DNA from: Leptasterias polaris | Lineage: Eukaryota; Echinodermata; Asteroidea; Forcipulatida; Asteriidae | Direction of reading: 5' to 3' | Assembly: GCA_037783415.1 (NCBI GenBank) | Contig: JAZGTN010000196.1 | Span: 1,426,001-1,490,000, forward strand | Length of the DNA stretch: 64,000 nucleotides | In this document: one piece after another, positions 34,701 through 49,700 of the stretch | Layout of the letters: the number at the start of each line of letters is the position of its first letter | Position numbering within the stretch: position 1 is the first letter of the stretch | The notes under the pieces: model-generated | The model's database searches: none | What the model was told of the DNA's origin: nothing | Seen by the model: the letters and a program-made list of their open reading frames with translations, nothing else | Translations under genes and position numbers: made by a program

Positions 34701-37700
34701 AATTCCCCCCCCCCCCCCACTTTCATAAGGACTGTATCTATTGGCAAATTAGTCCATCACAAACTGAATCCAACCTTGGCACCCCTCTTTAACCTGAATG
34801 ATAAGAGTGTACAATAAACCGGTTGCATGAATAGATCCCATACCGTCTCTGTGAGGTTGGCCATAGCTTTGTCCACATCCCATCACCAGGTCAAACTGTA
34901 GGATATAAGAGGCACCAATCTGTAAGCTCTGGGTCTCTGCATAGCGTATACCACCAGGCTCACTAGAGCCAGAAAACCTACACATAAGAAAAACAAGTAA
35001 TTTCATATCAAATGAGAGATGACACATCACTGTTATGATAGTGCTATACCATGTCCGATATGTGGCAGAGGGTGTTCCCCCAAATGTTCCATACTTTATA
35101 ATACATTTTTTAACTCTTGTTCAAGAACACCATGAAAACACAATATGAAGGGGTACACAATGCCACATATCGAGCACCAAATGTAGTCTGCAATGAACTT
35201 AGAAAACTGAAATTATTACATTTCATAGGAGAGCAAGTTTAATTTCTGGTTTATCTTTCTTTTTCACATGTCAGCAAAACGTTTTCCCCCCTCTTACCCC
35301 CCCCAAAAAACAAACAACCGAAGTCTTTAAACAAAGCACAAATGAATGTTCAATACATTAGATATCCCCCCCCAAATTAGGTCATTGCCCCCTTGCCTCC
35401 CAAAAGCAAACGTCTGGTTATGCCGCTGACTGTACACAGCAGTACATAACGTTGATTTAATGTAATGACGTCACAGATGATATCACTCATTAAGTCTGGA
35501 TAATGAGATATGAACTTTTTGAAGTATATTTCAACTTCAGGTTTCAACTGGCAGTTAAGGTAATTCTTTGTGTAAGATTTGTACAATGCACAAAGAACTT
35601 TCATATGGTGCAAACTTCTTGTATGTAGTAATTATGGTTCTTCAGATATGATGCTATGAAATATTAAACATTGATTTAATGTTAGGACGTCATTGATGAT
35701 ATCATCATCCCGAAAAAGCTAGTTTCATCTACACACTAAGGTTTAATTACATGGTAAGTTTCAAGTCTGTATGAGCTTTACTTGGAAGGTTCAGGGAGCA
35801 AAGAATACACAGAAGAAAAAAACCCAGTGCAATAGCAATAGGTTCTCGGCTGTTGGCCGAACACCTAAATATTAATTATTTGTATACAATTACACACATA
35901 CTCACACAAGAGCCAGGTTTGCCTTGCAGAAATCCCGCACCTCACCAAGATGGAAGCTGAGTCCCTCATGGACCATTCGATCATCGCTCATGTCCAGGTT
36001 GATTGTGTTATACAGGACTGACGTCAGTGAGATACTATCAAGGGCCCAGACATCAAGACCGAAGCCTGAATGGGACGCCTGCCACCAACGGAATCGGCAG
36101 GCATTACACTTTGCTTCCTCTGGAAGATGTATCACCTCCCCCCTTTTGGAAGGAAAAACCAATAAAAGTATTGCAGTGTTAAAAAAATGTTTAGAAATAA
36201 AAAACAAAACCTACAGTAAACCAAATCAGGGCTCGTATTCGGAGGGAAAATCCACAAGATTGCAGGGCTTGTAGCTCAGATTTACTAGATCAGAATGTTT
36301 TCACAACGCCAGATTCAAAATGAGAAAAGACATGAAAAGACCAGAATCACAAAGAAATCATATTTTTAGGGTGTAAGTTGTTTTGTTGTTGTTTTGTTGT
36401 TGTTTTGTTGTTGTTTTGTTGTTTTGTTGTTGTTTTGTTGTTGTTTTGTTGTTGTTGTTGTTGTTTTGTTGTTGTTTTGTTTAGAAGAGAAGATTGATCT
36501 CAATTGTCTTATATTGGTCAGTAAACTTTTATGCTCAACAGAATTGAAAGATATTAAATCAGAATCAACGTGATAAACACATCATCCGACGTGAAGTGAT
36601 TAAACAGGTATCAATTATATAATCATGTGCATAAGACTTGCACAATCTATACAGATTGAATATCTCTCTATGCTACTGTGTCTCAACATTATAAGTATTA
36701 CCGTGGGTTTCTGTAGCTGTCAAACTCCATGTGTTTCAGTAGCTGCCACTCAATGCCATTGTTGCACGTATACAAAAGTAACAAGCCTTCTGATTGGTCA
36801 TCAGTTGAGGGACAGGTTCCAACACTGGAATGACTGCCAATACGGACAGTAAACTGAAGGTACCTGTCAACATGCAAATAATAATAACAATATTAACATT
36901 AATATTAAAGATAAAAATATTGAAGTCTTATACAGCGCAAGTATCCAATAAGGTGCTCAAGGCACTTGAAGAAAGAGAAACACTTTTTAAGACAGGTTTT
37001 AAAGTTTATGAATTGATGAGACCCATTTCTGTAGCACTCGGCAGCCACTGCGATAAGTGTACTGGGTTCTTTTACGTGCATTACACAACACACAGGACCT
37101 AAAACTTTACATCCCATCTGAATGAAGGACATTTAGCAAAGTGTTTACTTATTAGGACTTAAGTGTCAAGATAGGGACTCAACCCCACACTCTGCAAAGT
37201 ACAGAAATACTAGAACTTGAGTCCAGTGCGATTGACTGCTCGATTGACTGCTCGGCTATGACACTCCAAACTCACTTAACAAAATTACTCTTACTTTTAG
37301 AGACCATAAAGAGCCACAGAGCCTGGAAACTAACATAAAATCTTATGTTTTATGGAGATTTGCACTGTCGGATTTTGATTAACTTTTGATTTGAAGAAAA
37401 GGGGCACATCTCAAAACTTGTTCAGCTGTTATTTCCATATTCTTGAATTAATGTGCAAATTATGACACAAAATGTCAAAATTCCCATATGACTAGTGTAG
37501 TATCTTGCCTGCTGGAAATGGCCTGGAATGTACGAAGCCACTCTCTTTGCATAGTGTAAAAGGTTAGATAAAGAAAACCCAAGTATAGATCTTTGTCATT
37601 TGATTGGAGAATTGTTGCACGAACAAAATGCATTTCATATTTGTTTTATGTTACTTGTATAGATAGCTGCCTGTCATTTGAAAATGGTAAACAATAAACA

Positions 37701-40700
37701 CAAAATAGACAGAGACACTTGTCCACCCCCATACTCTGAAAACTCTTTTTTTAAAAACTTTTAAATAATGTAGGTTACTTCATGTAGAAACCAACCTTGT
37801 TCACCATTACAGTCACAACATTGCCTTTTTGGGTTGAATTAGGAACGATTGTTTTGGGAATGATGCTAAGAATTAAGCATCGAAAACCAATAAATCATCC
37901 TATATTTATTTCCATATACACTGGTTACGGTGGTCCAACAATGCAGCAATAAATCAAGGCAAAATAAAGGATGACAACCGATGCGTATTCCATCAATCAA
38001 ATGACAAGGATCTATGTGTGAAACATATCAATAAGTACAATTATCTAGAATAACTTGCAATGGTAATACCTGCTTCGTGTCGTGTCGAACTCCTGTGTTA
38101 TAAGCTCTCTCTTATCGGCCTGGTTAAATACTAATGCTTTACCAGAAGCGAGTACCCCACACTCGTAGCCAACGTCACCACCACGGACAGAAGAGAACTT
38201 GAAATCTATGTCCCGGTTGAAATCTTCAAACTCCTCTGTCAGATTGGTAGGGAGAGGTGAGACTGGCATGCTGCAATCTTCACTCATGAAAGTTGAGTCA
38301 CAACTAATACAGATAAAAATGGATAGATATGCAATTAACTGAAGGTAAAACAAAGTTCACAGTCAGCAGTATTGGTAATCATGATTTTCATATTTCACCA
38401 TCACTGTATGATGATTTTTCCAGGATACCTGTACATAGATCTCTCATACATTTACTATCCTGGTGATATTTTTGACTTTCTGTGTGCTTTCTGCATCTCT
38501 CTCTCTATTCATGTATTTCTACTTGACTGCTCATGTTACATTTGTATACATGTTTATGTGTGTTGTGTTGTCATTTTGCCTACGAGAAAGACTCTGCAAG
38601 GGTCGAAACATCAAGCCATTAATTACTTTTTGCATTTTTAAACTTATGTAAACTCTTCCCTAAAGTGACTATATTTTCAATCTTACTAATGTTGTGCACA
38701 TGACCCTTTAAAGGTGCTGCATACATTTGGTAATTGGAGCCTACTGATTGTGTTAATCCTATATAAATGTAGGTATAAACAATAAAACTAACCGTGAAAA
38801 TTTCACTTCAAAAGGGATGGTCGCGTTTTTGAGATATCACCAGAAAACCGGAGCGAATATTTCCAAGCAGGAAGAATATTCCCCATAGGAATACACAGTG
38901 TGAGAAGCGTTTCACTTCTCAGATTCAAATTTGGGGGAATAAAAAGTGATATTTTTCCATAACCTTAGTACTTCGAAGTTAAAAGTTTCTCAAAATTCAT
39001 TATACTACCCAAAGCTGCTGTACTTCTTACCAAGTAAGTTTTTATTGCCATTAATTTTCAGAGTCATTACCAAACGTGTACTGTGCCTTTAACCATTGAT
39101 GTCTCTTACTCATGTTATTTCACAAATAAAAGTTACTAAACCCAATCCTCACATTTAATTAGGTATTTTCACAGTTTCAGGTCTGATTAGTGGCAGCAAA
39201 CTTACCAGGGAAATCTATTGATAAACTGCACATGCTCAGCATTACGTAAACAAAGGAAGATTACATTGGGCTTCACAGGGAATATTTTTCTGCTACCACT
39301 CTCAAAGAACTCCAGGGCTACTGACTTACCAGGTCCCTCTAGCTAATTGATGGGTTACACACCTATGTTCCAACACCCCACTGATCCAACATCCCTACAA
39401 ATGTATGATCCTAATTATAATCAAATAAAAAACCACAAGGGAAACTGACTGGGTACAATTTTAAATGATTTTGGGTTGAACAAAGAAAAATTGACTAGAG
39501 CGGGATTTGAACCAACGACCTCCGGTTTAACGTGCCGGCGCTCCACCAACTGAGCTATCTAGCCCTATGTTGGCAGTCTCCCTATTTTGTCAATATCTTT
39601 GTTCGGGGGTGCCAGTCAGAAGCCATTCAACCGCAGACTGCTGTGTAGCCAGGGATCACACCCAAGTATACGATACAACCTGGGAAGCGGCAGCCAGGGG
39701 ATCACCTTAAGGGGATGCGACTTTTTATATCAGATATCAAATAATAAACCACAAGGGAAACTGACTGGGTACAATTTTAAATGATTTTGGGTTGAACAAA
39801 GAAAAATTGACTAGAGCGGGATTTGAACCAACGACCTCCGGTTTAACGTGCCAGCGCTCCACCTGAGCTATCTAGCCCTATGTTGGCAGTCTCCCTATTT
39901 TGTCAATATCTTTGTTCGGGGGGTGCCGAATCCTAACAATAACCACAGCACGCAGATCAAGAAGGATTATTGAAACATTATTATTTTTTAATTATATTTC
40001 TGTATGAAACCAAGGATGCCTCATAAGTGAACTTAAGCCCTGTTCGCATTGGACTTATTTTGGGTAAACTAACCGATCAAATGGGCAACTTAATCATTTT
40101 AAGTCCAATGCGAACAGCCCAGGAAGTTTCCCTCCCAGGTAACTTACCCGACCCGAATGAGTAGTTTAACCAACCCACGTCTGCCCGGTTAAATTGACCA
40201 GGTCAGTTTAACCGAGCCGAATAGTCCAGTGCGAACGCGATCAGGGTAAAAGCCGTCCCGGTAAAAAGCCACATCCGGTCCCCCGATCTACCTGCCGCGC
40301 CACGTGATCGCGAGGTGACACGTCGTACACACGCAAGTGTTTACAGGGAAGCTCTTTGCACTCTTTGCATTCTTGCTGTCATGCACCCCGGTCAAAGGTC
40401 ACTGCGATAGCGCCCTCTTGTGTTTGTCTTAAGTTAGTCGGTATAGTTTCACCGGTCGTGTCGGTTAGTTTACACCACGTCATTAATCCAAGTGCGGACG
40501 CTGGTAAGTTTCCCCTTTTGGAATGTTAACCACTGTCTCGGTAAAAACATTAATCCAGTGCGAACACGGCTCAAATCACTGTAGCTTGCAAGCCTGAGTA
40601 AACAAGGGTGCTTGCTACATGAATTTAGAAACACCAGGGTTTACCCCTACTCTTCTGCAATCAGTGTTCTGGGTTATTTTACTTGCACTACCAATCGTAG

Positions 40701-43700
40701 TACCTGGGATCTACATGATCTACAGCCTTATGTCCCAAGGACAAACCAATTATGGTTAAGTGCTTGTTTAAAGATACAAGTGTCAAGACCAGGACTCGAA
40801 CCCACACTCAGCTGATCACATGACACCAGAGCTCGAGTCCGGTGCTCTTAACTGCTCTAAACCTCCTCCGCCACAACATGCCACAGAGGTCACCCAGACT
40901 CTTCATCATCAAAATATTGTTCTTCCCAAAACCAGAATGATAATTTCAAAAATTAAATCCCTTTTGATTGAATGAACTCACCTGCAACCATCTTGAGTAC
41001 ATCTGCCATGGCCACTACACAAGTGAGAGCTACATGCATCACCAATGTACACTAAGGAAAAGAAGATCATTAGATAAACCAATGTTGACATATTAATCAT
41101 GTTTAATGCATATTACATGTATATCAGTTTAAATGAATCTGCTTCAGATCAAAGTCAAGTCTTATTTGTTGATGTTACACATATTCAATACAAAATCTCA
41201 ATGTGGGTCAAATTTCCATGTATATATAACTAGCAAGATGCACTGCAAGTTAACTCAATCTTTCAGCCATATCCACAGATAACAGTCGCCAGTATGATTT
41301 TGCATGATACACTTGTGAGGTTTGCCATCAAGTGAAGCAGTAAATGACAACAGTATTGGGTCTGAGAATCAAAACAGGAGATGTGAAGGTGTTGAACAAT
41401 GCTTGGTCAAGCATAAGGCCCAGGGTAGTTAAAACACAATAGGCTATTGTGTAATCTGTAAGTCACACCTTGTGTGGTTTCTTCATTGGTTTATCATCAA
41501 TTAGGAATCAAATCAACTGACTGGAAGGTCCATCCCAACCCAAATAACGGACCACCCACCAACATGAAACTGTATAAATGACAGGGCAACAAACTCAAAT
41601 TGAGCAGGGCCCAATTTTAAAGAGCTGTGTTTATAAGCAGAAAAGGTAGCTAAGCACAACAAAATTATGCTTAACAGAATATGTTTACCAGCCATTATAG
41701 CATGTCACATGTACAATCTGTGACTGGTATCCTGCTTATTTCTGCTTTTTAGCTCTATAATATGGCAAGGTTTTGCTCCATGTCTTTTGGAAAATTTCCG
41801 GCTTCATTTTTCTGTGGAAAATTGACTGAAGCATTCATTGCTGCAACTTGCGAATGTTGGTTCTACTTTTTGTCTTGACCATTGTTAACGATGTCTCACG
41901 GAGCGTAACTGACGTCGTGACGAGTGGATACATACATGTACATACAAACATACATATGGCATTTATAAAGCCCCATCAAGAACACAGCGCATTAGATTGG
42001 AAATATACATAATTTTTGATTCACTTCTTGAATTTGCATATCTTCTGATGGAGATAGTGAGTGCATTCCAGGTTTGGGGAGCAAAATAAAGAAAAGGTGC
42101 GACTAGACTTGAGAAGCTTAACAGAGATTGGTTCCATGAGGCAAGTAGTGTAGAGCGAAGGCTTGAGCATCCCTGCCTATGGGGAGACAGGCAAACTCAC
42201 ACCATGATGTAGCTCAATCTTGATTCAAAAATCATTTGATCACTTTCTCTCTCTCTCTTGCAATACTCAAGTCTAATACACCTGTTCATGACAGTTGTCA
42301 ACGCAGGTCCCTATAGCAACTATTGTGAATTTGAATTGTTTATTATGCAAAATACATTTCTGCTTAATTACTGCGTAAACACCCGTAAGGGTTATAGTCA
42401 CGCAGGTGTAGTGTTGGCAGCGTATAAAGATAATTAGTTTGTGAATGGGTGGGCACGGGTTTGGATGTCCTTGATGTCTAGTTTAGCCAGGCTAGCTTTG
42501 AATTTGTCAAGGGTCGTGGCTTCTTTAGTTGATGCTGGTAAAAGGTTCCACTCCGGAATTGTGCGTGGTATGAGAGAGAATTTGTAGCAGTCCTTTTTGG
42601 TATGAAATGGAATAAAGGATGTGTTTTGAGAGCAGCTTCGTGTGGATCTAGTTGAGGGTTTGGGTAGTTTGTCGCTCTGGAATGCGATAATATTTCTTGT
42701 TGCTTTGTACAGGAACGTAAGTCTGTTGGAGGTCCTACGTTCTTCTAGGGTTGGCCAGTCTAGTTTTGTAAGTATGTCGGTGACGCTTGCGTCCCTCTTG
42801 TATGTCTTGGTCACAAAACGAGCTGCTTTCCGTTGTACTCTTTCTAGTGCTGCTTTCTCGGATTTGGTATGGGGATCCCAGACGCTAGAACAGTACTCCA
42901 GACGTGGACGAACAAGTGACTTGTATGCCGTGGCTTTCACTTTTTCGCTACAGTCATAAAGATGTCTCTGTAGAAGCCCCAGGATACGAGATGATTTGGA
43001 TGTAATGTTTGTGATATGTTGTTTCCATGACATGTTGCTAGATATTTCAACACCCAAGTAGGGATGGTGTTGAACATGCTCAAGAGAGGTGTTTCCCATT
43101 TTGTACTGGTAGGTTTTCGGGGATCGTTTTTGTGAGATGTGCATGTTAAAGCACTTGCTAGTGTTGAAGCCCATCTGCCACACTTTTTCCCATTCGCAAA
43201 GACTGTTGAGGTCATCTTGAAGGATTTCGGAATCTCTGACCGACCTAATTTGGCAATAAAGAATACAGTCGTCTGCAAATAGGCGTACATGTGATTTAAC
43301 TGATGAAGGCAAGTCGTTTATAAAAACCAGGAAAAGCAATGGGCCAAGGACGGTTCCCTGTGGTACTCCGGATGTCACTGGGACACTGGATGAGAATGAG
43401 CCCTCAAGCACAACTTTCTGTTGTCGTTGAGTTAGAAAATTATTCAACCATTTGACAAGCTGGCCTCTGATACCCATGTAGTCAAGTTTGTGCAGTAGCC
43501 TCCTGTGTGGAACTGTGTCAAAGGCTTTTGTGAAGTCTGTTATGATGAGGTCAGTTTGACCTTGGGAGTTAAGTGTCTTGTTTAAATCATCTATGGTGAG
43601 AGCAAGCTGGGATTCACACGACCTGGCCTTGCGGAAACCATGTTGAAGATCCGAAAGGAGATGAAATTGGTCGAAGTGGTCCATGATGTGGTGATGGATT

Positions 43701-46700
43701 ATGTGTTCCAACAATTTACAGGGTATGGAGGTCAGGGAGATTGGTCTATAGTTGGCTGGGTTTGATTTGTCACCTTTTTTATAAATGGGCGTGACAAAAG
43801 CCTCTCGCCAATCACTAGGTAGAGATCCGGTGTCCAAGGACTTCTGGAAAATCTTGGTAAGGATGGGTGCAATAGCTTGACTACAGTCCTTGAGAATTCT
43901 TGCTGGGATCAGGTCAGGACCTGTAGCTTTATTAACATTTAAGTCAGATAGTAACTTTAAAACCCCGTCCTTGTTGACTGTGATGGTATCTATGTCTGGA
44001 GCATTTCTCTGCCCCAGGGATGGAAGGGTGTCATTGTTTTCAACAGTGAAAACTGATTTAAATTGATTGTTAAGGGTGTCTGCTTTGTCTACAGCCGATG
44101 TGGCAATCTTCCCATCAATAGTGTTTAAAGGAGCAATCCCGAAGGCATGTTGTTTTTTGGCTTTGATGAATTTCCAAAATGGTTTGGTATTGTTTGACTC
44201 CAAGGAGCTGCAAATGACGTTGGAGATGTATTGACGATAATGTTTGCGAATTGTTCTGTCAATTTTGCGCCGGAGCTTCTTGAACAATTCCCAGTCGTGT
44301 TTATTACCAGATTTCTTTGCTTTGTTGTATCTACGTTGCTTTGTGCGAATTAGGCGCCTGATGTTACGGTCGACCCATGGTAGTGAGATTCTTGGCGATG
44401 ACATTTTGGATGGAATGTTTTTATTGATGGAGTCTGTTAAACTGGACTTAAAGAGGCCCCATAAATCCTCGGTGCTGCTATTATTTACTACCTCCGGAGT
44501 TAAGTTGCTGTTCAGAATCCCCAAGTCAGATGATATCTGTTCCATGTTCCCTCGCTTGTAGAAGTACAATTTCCTTGGGACCGGTTTAGTCTTAACAGGT
44601 CGAAGGTCGGCGTTAACTATGACGATGTCATGGTCACTGATACATTCAATCAGGACAACCATGGTTTCAAGCAATAGCAGCAATTAGCTATGCTGCATCC
44701 ATTGCTAAACACTGCTACAGAAAATTACTGGGTAACACAAAGGAGGGATTAAGGTTTCAGAGAACTGCTGAATCACACAATAGGATTACACAGAACTGGG
44801 AACTACTGGGTTACACAATGGAAGTACATGGCTACTGGATTGCACAATGGAAGTGCTGCTGGATTGCACAGTGGAAGTATAAATGGCTACTACTACTGGG
44901 TTACCCGATTGAAGTACATGGCTACTGGATTGCACAGCAGAAGTATATATGGCTACCCAACTGAGTACATGGCTACTGGATTACACAGTGGAAGACTACT
45001 GGATTGCACAGCAGAAGTACATGGCTACTGGATTGCACAGTGAAAGTATATGGCTAGTGAGTTACCCAATTGAAGTACATGGGTACTGGGTTACCCAATT
45101 GAAGTATATGGGTACTGGGTTACCCAATTGAAGTATATGGGTACTGGGTTACCCAATTGAAGTACATGGCTACTGGGTTAACCAATAGAAATAAAGTTTT
45201 TCAGAGGCTCTGATAGGGGTGTTCGGATAATATTCTGACCTACATTAGGGTATGGCCTCCATTGCTCTGATTTTGACATTGGTGTCCCTTCAAAAGTTTC
45301 CCATAGACTTATGCAAGTGCCCTTAGCAAAATGGTAATGACCTTGTCCTCTCAAAGATTCATCCAGGTAGATCAGGCAGTGTGTGGCCTCAATCTTCCAT
45401 TATCCACTTCTCCTGTTACTCCACACCAAACTGTTTGAACTTACATGTAGATAAGATTGGTATGCCTGGCCCAATGATAAGCACTTTCTATTTTGGTCCG
45501 ACAGCCCCAGTCCTTTTACCCAACTATTTTCTCAACTTTGCCAGTATTTCAGCTGGATACATTTCTATGGAGATTTGGTGCTGGTGTTAACTTGTCAGCT
45601 TTCAGATTTAAATTATTAATGTTTTATTTTTATTTTTCAATTTGGAAATCCTGTACTGAGGTACTTACCATTGTCAATTCCCCATCTAGTATGAGGCGCA
45701 GGTTCGGATTGTCTCCATCGGAATCTTGTGGTTGGGGTCAAAGCTGCTGATGGCATAGGCAGGATCACTCGTGTCCATCTACAATTGGGGGAAGAAAACA
45801 AATCTAATTTGTTGCATCAACATTAAAAACAGAATTGTAAAATAGCGAGTGCCTTTATAGTTTAGTAAATATTCATTATATTTTGTCATAATTTCCACAT
45901 AAATTTCACAGTTGTAAAAATAACACTGAGCTGAACTGAGCTGAACAAGTTTAGAGATGCGCCCACTTTCTTCCCACAAAAATTTCTTCTATTGGGCTCT
46001 CTAGACATCATGCCTGCAGCCTGCAGGAAGTCAAGGCTCTATGGCTCTTTTGTAAACATGTGATGTCACAGGTCACATTGTCTATTACATTCACTATATT
46101 TTCATACAGTGACATAACAAAAAGAGAGTGCCTTTATCTGTTAATAATGATTCATATTCTGGAAATTTCTAAATGAAAAAATCCTTTGCATAAAATTTAC
46201 AATTTTGTTGGCGTGTTCTGGCTGAGCACTCAAGCTCTGGTGTTTCTGATCAGCAGACTGTGGGTTTGAGTCCAAGTCTTGACACTTGTGTCCTTAAACA
46301 AGACACTTTTTTGCTTGTCTTTTGGATGGGGCGTAAAGCCATACATCCCATGTGTTTTGAAATGCACATAAAAGAATCCTATTAAGCAAAAAAAAGCAGT
46401 TCGCCTGGATGTTTCTGGCAGAGGCTGCTGAATGCACCACAGCACTTTGTAAACCCTTATAAGGTGCTTCATAAATTTGTCTCACAAATAAAAAAATTAG
46501 CAGTTGAAAAGCTTACCCATCATGAATATCTTGGGGACTATACACAGAGCTTCCTGCAATCACAGATCCCTGGCAGGTCCCTGGCAGGCACTGCCCTCTC
46601 ATCAGTGACCAAGACCGCCCTCTATCAGTTGAAAACTCCACAAACACGGTGTTCCCCCCTTTGCCATCGACCAAGTCACTACTCTCTTCCTCAGAGCCAC

Positions 46701-49700
46701 ATCCCATATTGATATCAAATTGTAAGTGATGTACAGTGCTATGTGGTTGCCATGGTAATATCAGGAGTTCATCCACGGCCCAGACATTGCGATTCAGACC
46801 ATGGTGGACCCTCTGCTGGAGGCAGAATCTTGTTGCCTGGGACCTAGCAGTGGCTGGTATACTGACAGACACAGCCTGGGGATTCTGTAAAGTGTAATAA
46901 TCAAATGGTCAACGTTTTATATCAAATCAAATCAATCAAATCAAATCAAATCATTTCTTTATTGTCCACTCTTTAACAAGACAAAAATGGAAAATGTACA
47001 TGTCTAAAATTGATTAAAGCTCCAGAACAGGACAGTAAAAATCAGTTAAGACAACTACGATATTTTAGACAGTTTTCCCCCTTAAATATTGACTCACCTG
47101 TGAAAAAACAAAGTTTTTGAAAACCTTCATCAGTACATTCTTCTGAAACTTTCTTGGAATATCCTCCAGACAGTGTTTTTAACAGAACAGACCATTTTGC
47201 TAAAGTATCTGTATCCCAAGATTTTTTTGTATAATGGATTAACCTCAGATATTGACATGAATTTGGATCCACACCAGTTTTGTGAAAAGAAAGGGGTGTC
47301 AATACCAAATTAACTTGTTAAATTGGTTGATAATTTTGTGTGTGTGTGCTGAAACTCCAGAAGAGTCTTATGTAGTAGCTTTGTAGTTACAGACTTTAGT
47401 AGGGCTTTTGATCGTATTTTTTATAACATTCTTGTAAAGGACTTGCTTCATCTGGGCACACATCCATCACTAATGCCCTGGATTTGCAGGTTTTTTACAG
47501 AGCAATGTCAACGTGTCGGGTACAAGAATTTGTGACTGGTGTCCTGATCAGTTTTGCTTAGCAGGAAATCGTTTTAAGCTTAAGCAGGTCTAGAAAATTC
47601 AGCCCTGGTGTCAGCAAGGGTGTTAAGTGTCATCGTCCTCAGTGAGACACAAGGCAGTGATCATTTGGGGTTGCACAACAATAAATATGTGATAATTTAC
47701 AGTAGAACTGGCTGGCACAAGATATATCAGTTTTGAATTTCACATAGACAACAGTTTTTGAAATTTTAGTCTGCTGTTTTGTCAGAAAAAGTAAAGGTAG
47801 AGGTTTTTACAAAAGTTTGAGACTTACTCGGTATGAGTTATACGCCAGGGTATTGAGCAGGATTGGAGCTTGCATACCAGCAACATCAGCAATGACCTCT
47901 ACTTGGACATCAATGGAGTCCGCTGGATCACAAGAGCCTCCTCCTGCAAACAGGAAGATATCTCTCAAGAATTGAAATTATTTGCTCTTTTACGGGCAGT
48001 AAGGGTGAGCAATTTGGCGAATCTATACACAACAGAGCTGCCAACATTTACATCTTGCAATCAGGGAGATTTTGTCCAACAATCAGGGAGACATTTAGAA
48101 TTTCATTCAACATAATTGGGAAAGAGTTTCCATAATCAGGGACATTTTTTAATTTGTTTATCGAATATGGAAAGATTTTTTTTTTTACAAGTGCATTTTC
48201 CTCAAGTTAAAGCTGGGTTGTTTTTAGTGATTTTGGCTAGCAAAGAAATAATTAAACATTAGATGACAATCAGGTTGGCTCAGTGGTTTCTTTCCCTGCC
48301 TTTCATCTGTGTGGATCGTGATTAGAATCCCATATCAAAACAGAGCCTTGGATTGGGTTTTCAGTCCCTAACTGATTGCATGGGTTTTCCCCATTTGGGG
48401 TTTTCTCCCACCTCTAAAACTTAACATTTCTTCTTGTTTCCTATTTGTGCTCTTGGATGTGAAATAAGTAAAATAAGATAACAATAAAAATGCTGATAAT
48501 TTATTCTGATAAAACATTAAACTGACAGTTAAAAGGAGTTTTCCTCTTCAAATCTAAAAATATATCTGCTGAGTATGATATACAACTCATACTTTCTTGT
48601 TCCAGTATTGTAGTTCCCTTAAAAAGAAATAAAATTATATAATTTTGATAAATACTTCTGGTATGCTTTTCATATAAATGTAAGGACTGGCTTTGCTTTT
48701 TTAAATAACTAGATAAAATGGGGGAGGAGTTTAGATGAAAAGGCAGTTTTATTTGATGCCTGCGTAACAACATTGACAATGGCATCACGAAGCAAGTGCA
48801 ATCAAGACAGATGGTTAGTTAGCTAGTGGTTGGTTTGTGACATACGTAGCGCATGCGCACTAGGTTGAAGTGCTATTGAATCAAGTCATGTCATGTCATG
48901 TCATCGTTACCGTGAGAAAATTGTGGTGACTAGTTTGTGTTTTGGGGCGAGTACATAGATGAAAGCAAGACGATATAAATTCAGTATATAAGCAACAATG
49001 GCACAGTAATTTTAGGAAAGAAAAGTGGCAGTATAGCTGCATATTTCAAATGAAGACAAGAAATATGAATATTCTGGGGAAAAAATTATCATTCACTGCT
49101 ACTGAATATTTAGTTTTATCGCCATTTTTCTGATGACTGGTCCTCTCTGCACTGTGCTAATAAAATCAGCTATTGGTAACCAGCGCTGCAACTTGCCTCG
49201 ATAGGCTGGTCATGAATCATCGACTAGACTAGTCCAATCAAAGATGACTAGCGTTCGTCCAAGCATAGTTAGTCAAACTATGGTTTGAACTTGCTGACTG
49301 CATCATCCAAGTCCAGGGGTCAGTCCACTTTTGAGTAGTGTCGTGGCCGAGCGGATAAGAGCACCGGACTCAAGCTCTGGTGTTTCTGTTCAGCAGAGTG
49401 TGGGTTCGAGTCCCGGTCGTGACACTTAAGTGTCCTTATTAAGCAAGACACTTGACCATTATTGCTTCGTCCTTCGGATGGGACGTAAAGCCGTTGGTCC
49501 CGTGTGTTGTGTAATGCACGTAAAATAACCCAGTGCACTTATCGAAAAGAGAAGGGGTTTGCCCCGGTGTTCCTGGTTTGATTGGCTGCATATTGCGCCA
49601 CAGCACCTTGTAAACCATTACATGGTGCTATGTAAAGAAATAGGTCTCAAAATTCAAAAAGTAGCTCCACATATATACCTTCAGGAAAATACTGACTGTT

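Noticed and set aside
39497..39575. Possible tRNA gene (box A and box B present)
   Set aside because: Part of a dispersed SINE with mutated copies nearby; no complete cloverleaf could be drawn with confidence.
49338..49425. Possible tRNA-Leu gene
   Set aside because: The sequence continues into a SINE body present in many copies in this window.
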